Of a DNA stretch of 6,722 nucleotides, positions 6,608-6,722 are shown in pieces; within the stretch, counting starts at the first letter, position 1, and every line of letters begins with the position of its first letter. The stretch is from CAZSVI01 sp964610205. GTDB taxonomy: Bacteria > Bacillota > Clostridia > DSM-8532. Made by a program: the position numbers and the translations under genes. The stretch spans positions 1-6,722 of the forward strand of contig CAZSVI010000164.1 of assembly GCA_964610205.1 (NCBI GenBank). The letters are read 5' to 3'. The notes below the pieces were generated by a model. It was not told the origin of the DNA and ran no database searches. It worked only from the letters and a program-made list of their open reading frames with translations.

Positions 6608-6650
6608 AACGACTATCAATTCATAACTTCCTGAAAAGGTTTTAACTATA

Positions 6651-6680
6651 TATGTTGTACTAAATTATTAGTACAACATA
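6651..6680. repeat. Perfect 13-bp inverted repeat with 4-nt loop
   Basis: TATGTTGTACTAA (6651-6663) and TTAGTACAACATA (6668-6680) are perfect inverted copies around ATTA. No T-run follows on the + strand (CCGCGG comes next), and none precedes it for the minus strand, so a plain terminator is unlikely. It may be an operator or part of the repeat element that continues to the right edge. Confidence 0.85.
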
Positions 6681-6682
6681 CC

Positions 6683-6722
6683 GCGGCAAAGCCGCAAGAA
6701 TTCAGAACCCAGAATTCAGTAT
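6683..6722. repeat. GC hairpin plus AGAATTCAG direct repeats (edge of an intergenic repeat)
   Basis: GCGGC (6683-6687) and GCCGC (6691-6695) form a 5-bp hairpin with an AAA loop, two bases after the 13-bp hairpin. Next come two exact copies of AGAATTCAG (6697-6705 and 6711-6719) separated by AACCC. The block is cut by the window end. GAATTCAG-rich strings of this kind recall dispersed intergenic repeats in some Clostridia genomes, from memory only. Confidence 0.6.

Noticed and set aside
6697..6719. CRISPR-like array from the AGAATTCAG repeats
   Set aside because: Only two 9-bp copies with a 5-bp spacer are present, far below repeat and spacer lengths of CRISPR arrays.

Overview
The window reads as chromosomal DNA of an anaerobic, low-to-moderate-GC Bacillota, most likely a Clostridia member. 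This is an inference from the AT-rich intergenic DNA, strong GGAGG-type ribosome binding sites, a TTG start codon, the 65-residue cold-shock protein, and the style of the TrkA/TrkH and kinase sequences. No species can be named from sequence alone.

Layout. (1) Positions 1-2888, + strand: the 3' part of a large signalling gene cut by the window edge. It encodes a CheR-type methyltransferase domain, a PAS-like domain, a coiled coil with five exact heptads, two more PAS domains, and a complete histidine kinase core (HisKA plus HATPase). This is the C-terminal part of the CheB/CheR fusion sensor kinase type. (2) Positions 2889-3169: a convergent gap with small hairpins, a GC-rich patch and open but unrecognised reading-frame fragments; no clear terminator serves either flanking gene. 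(3) Positions 3170-5982, - strand: the two-gene operon trkA-trkH for potassium uptake. The genes overlap by four bases (TTGA), and trkH starts at TTG with its ribosome binding site inside the end of trkA. (4) Positions 5983-6367: a 385-base divergent region. It holds a leftward promoter with duplicated -10 boxes, a palindrome at the predicted start site, a terminator-like hairpin with a U-tract in the trkA leader, an AT-rich 10-bp inverted repeat, and a rightward promoter for the cold-shock gene. (5) Positions 6368-6565, + strand: a complete cold-shock protein gene followed by a strong intrinsic terminator. (6) Positions 6651-6722: a compact repeat structure (13-bp hairpin, GC hairpin, AGAATTCAG direct repeats) that looks like the edge of a dispersed intergenic repeat.

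How the genes relate. TrkA and TrkH act together: TrkH is the membrane pore-forming subunit and TrkA the cytosolic nucleotide-binding gating subunit. The cold-shock gene is divergent from them and shares only the intergenic control region. The sensor kinase converges on the operon and has no visible functional tie to it.

The coding genes are ordinary members of known families. The least explained parts are the trkA leader (possible attenuation control), the convergent gap and the right-hand repeat. I see no CRISPR array, tRNA, rRNA, complete insertion sequence or plainly new system.
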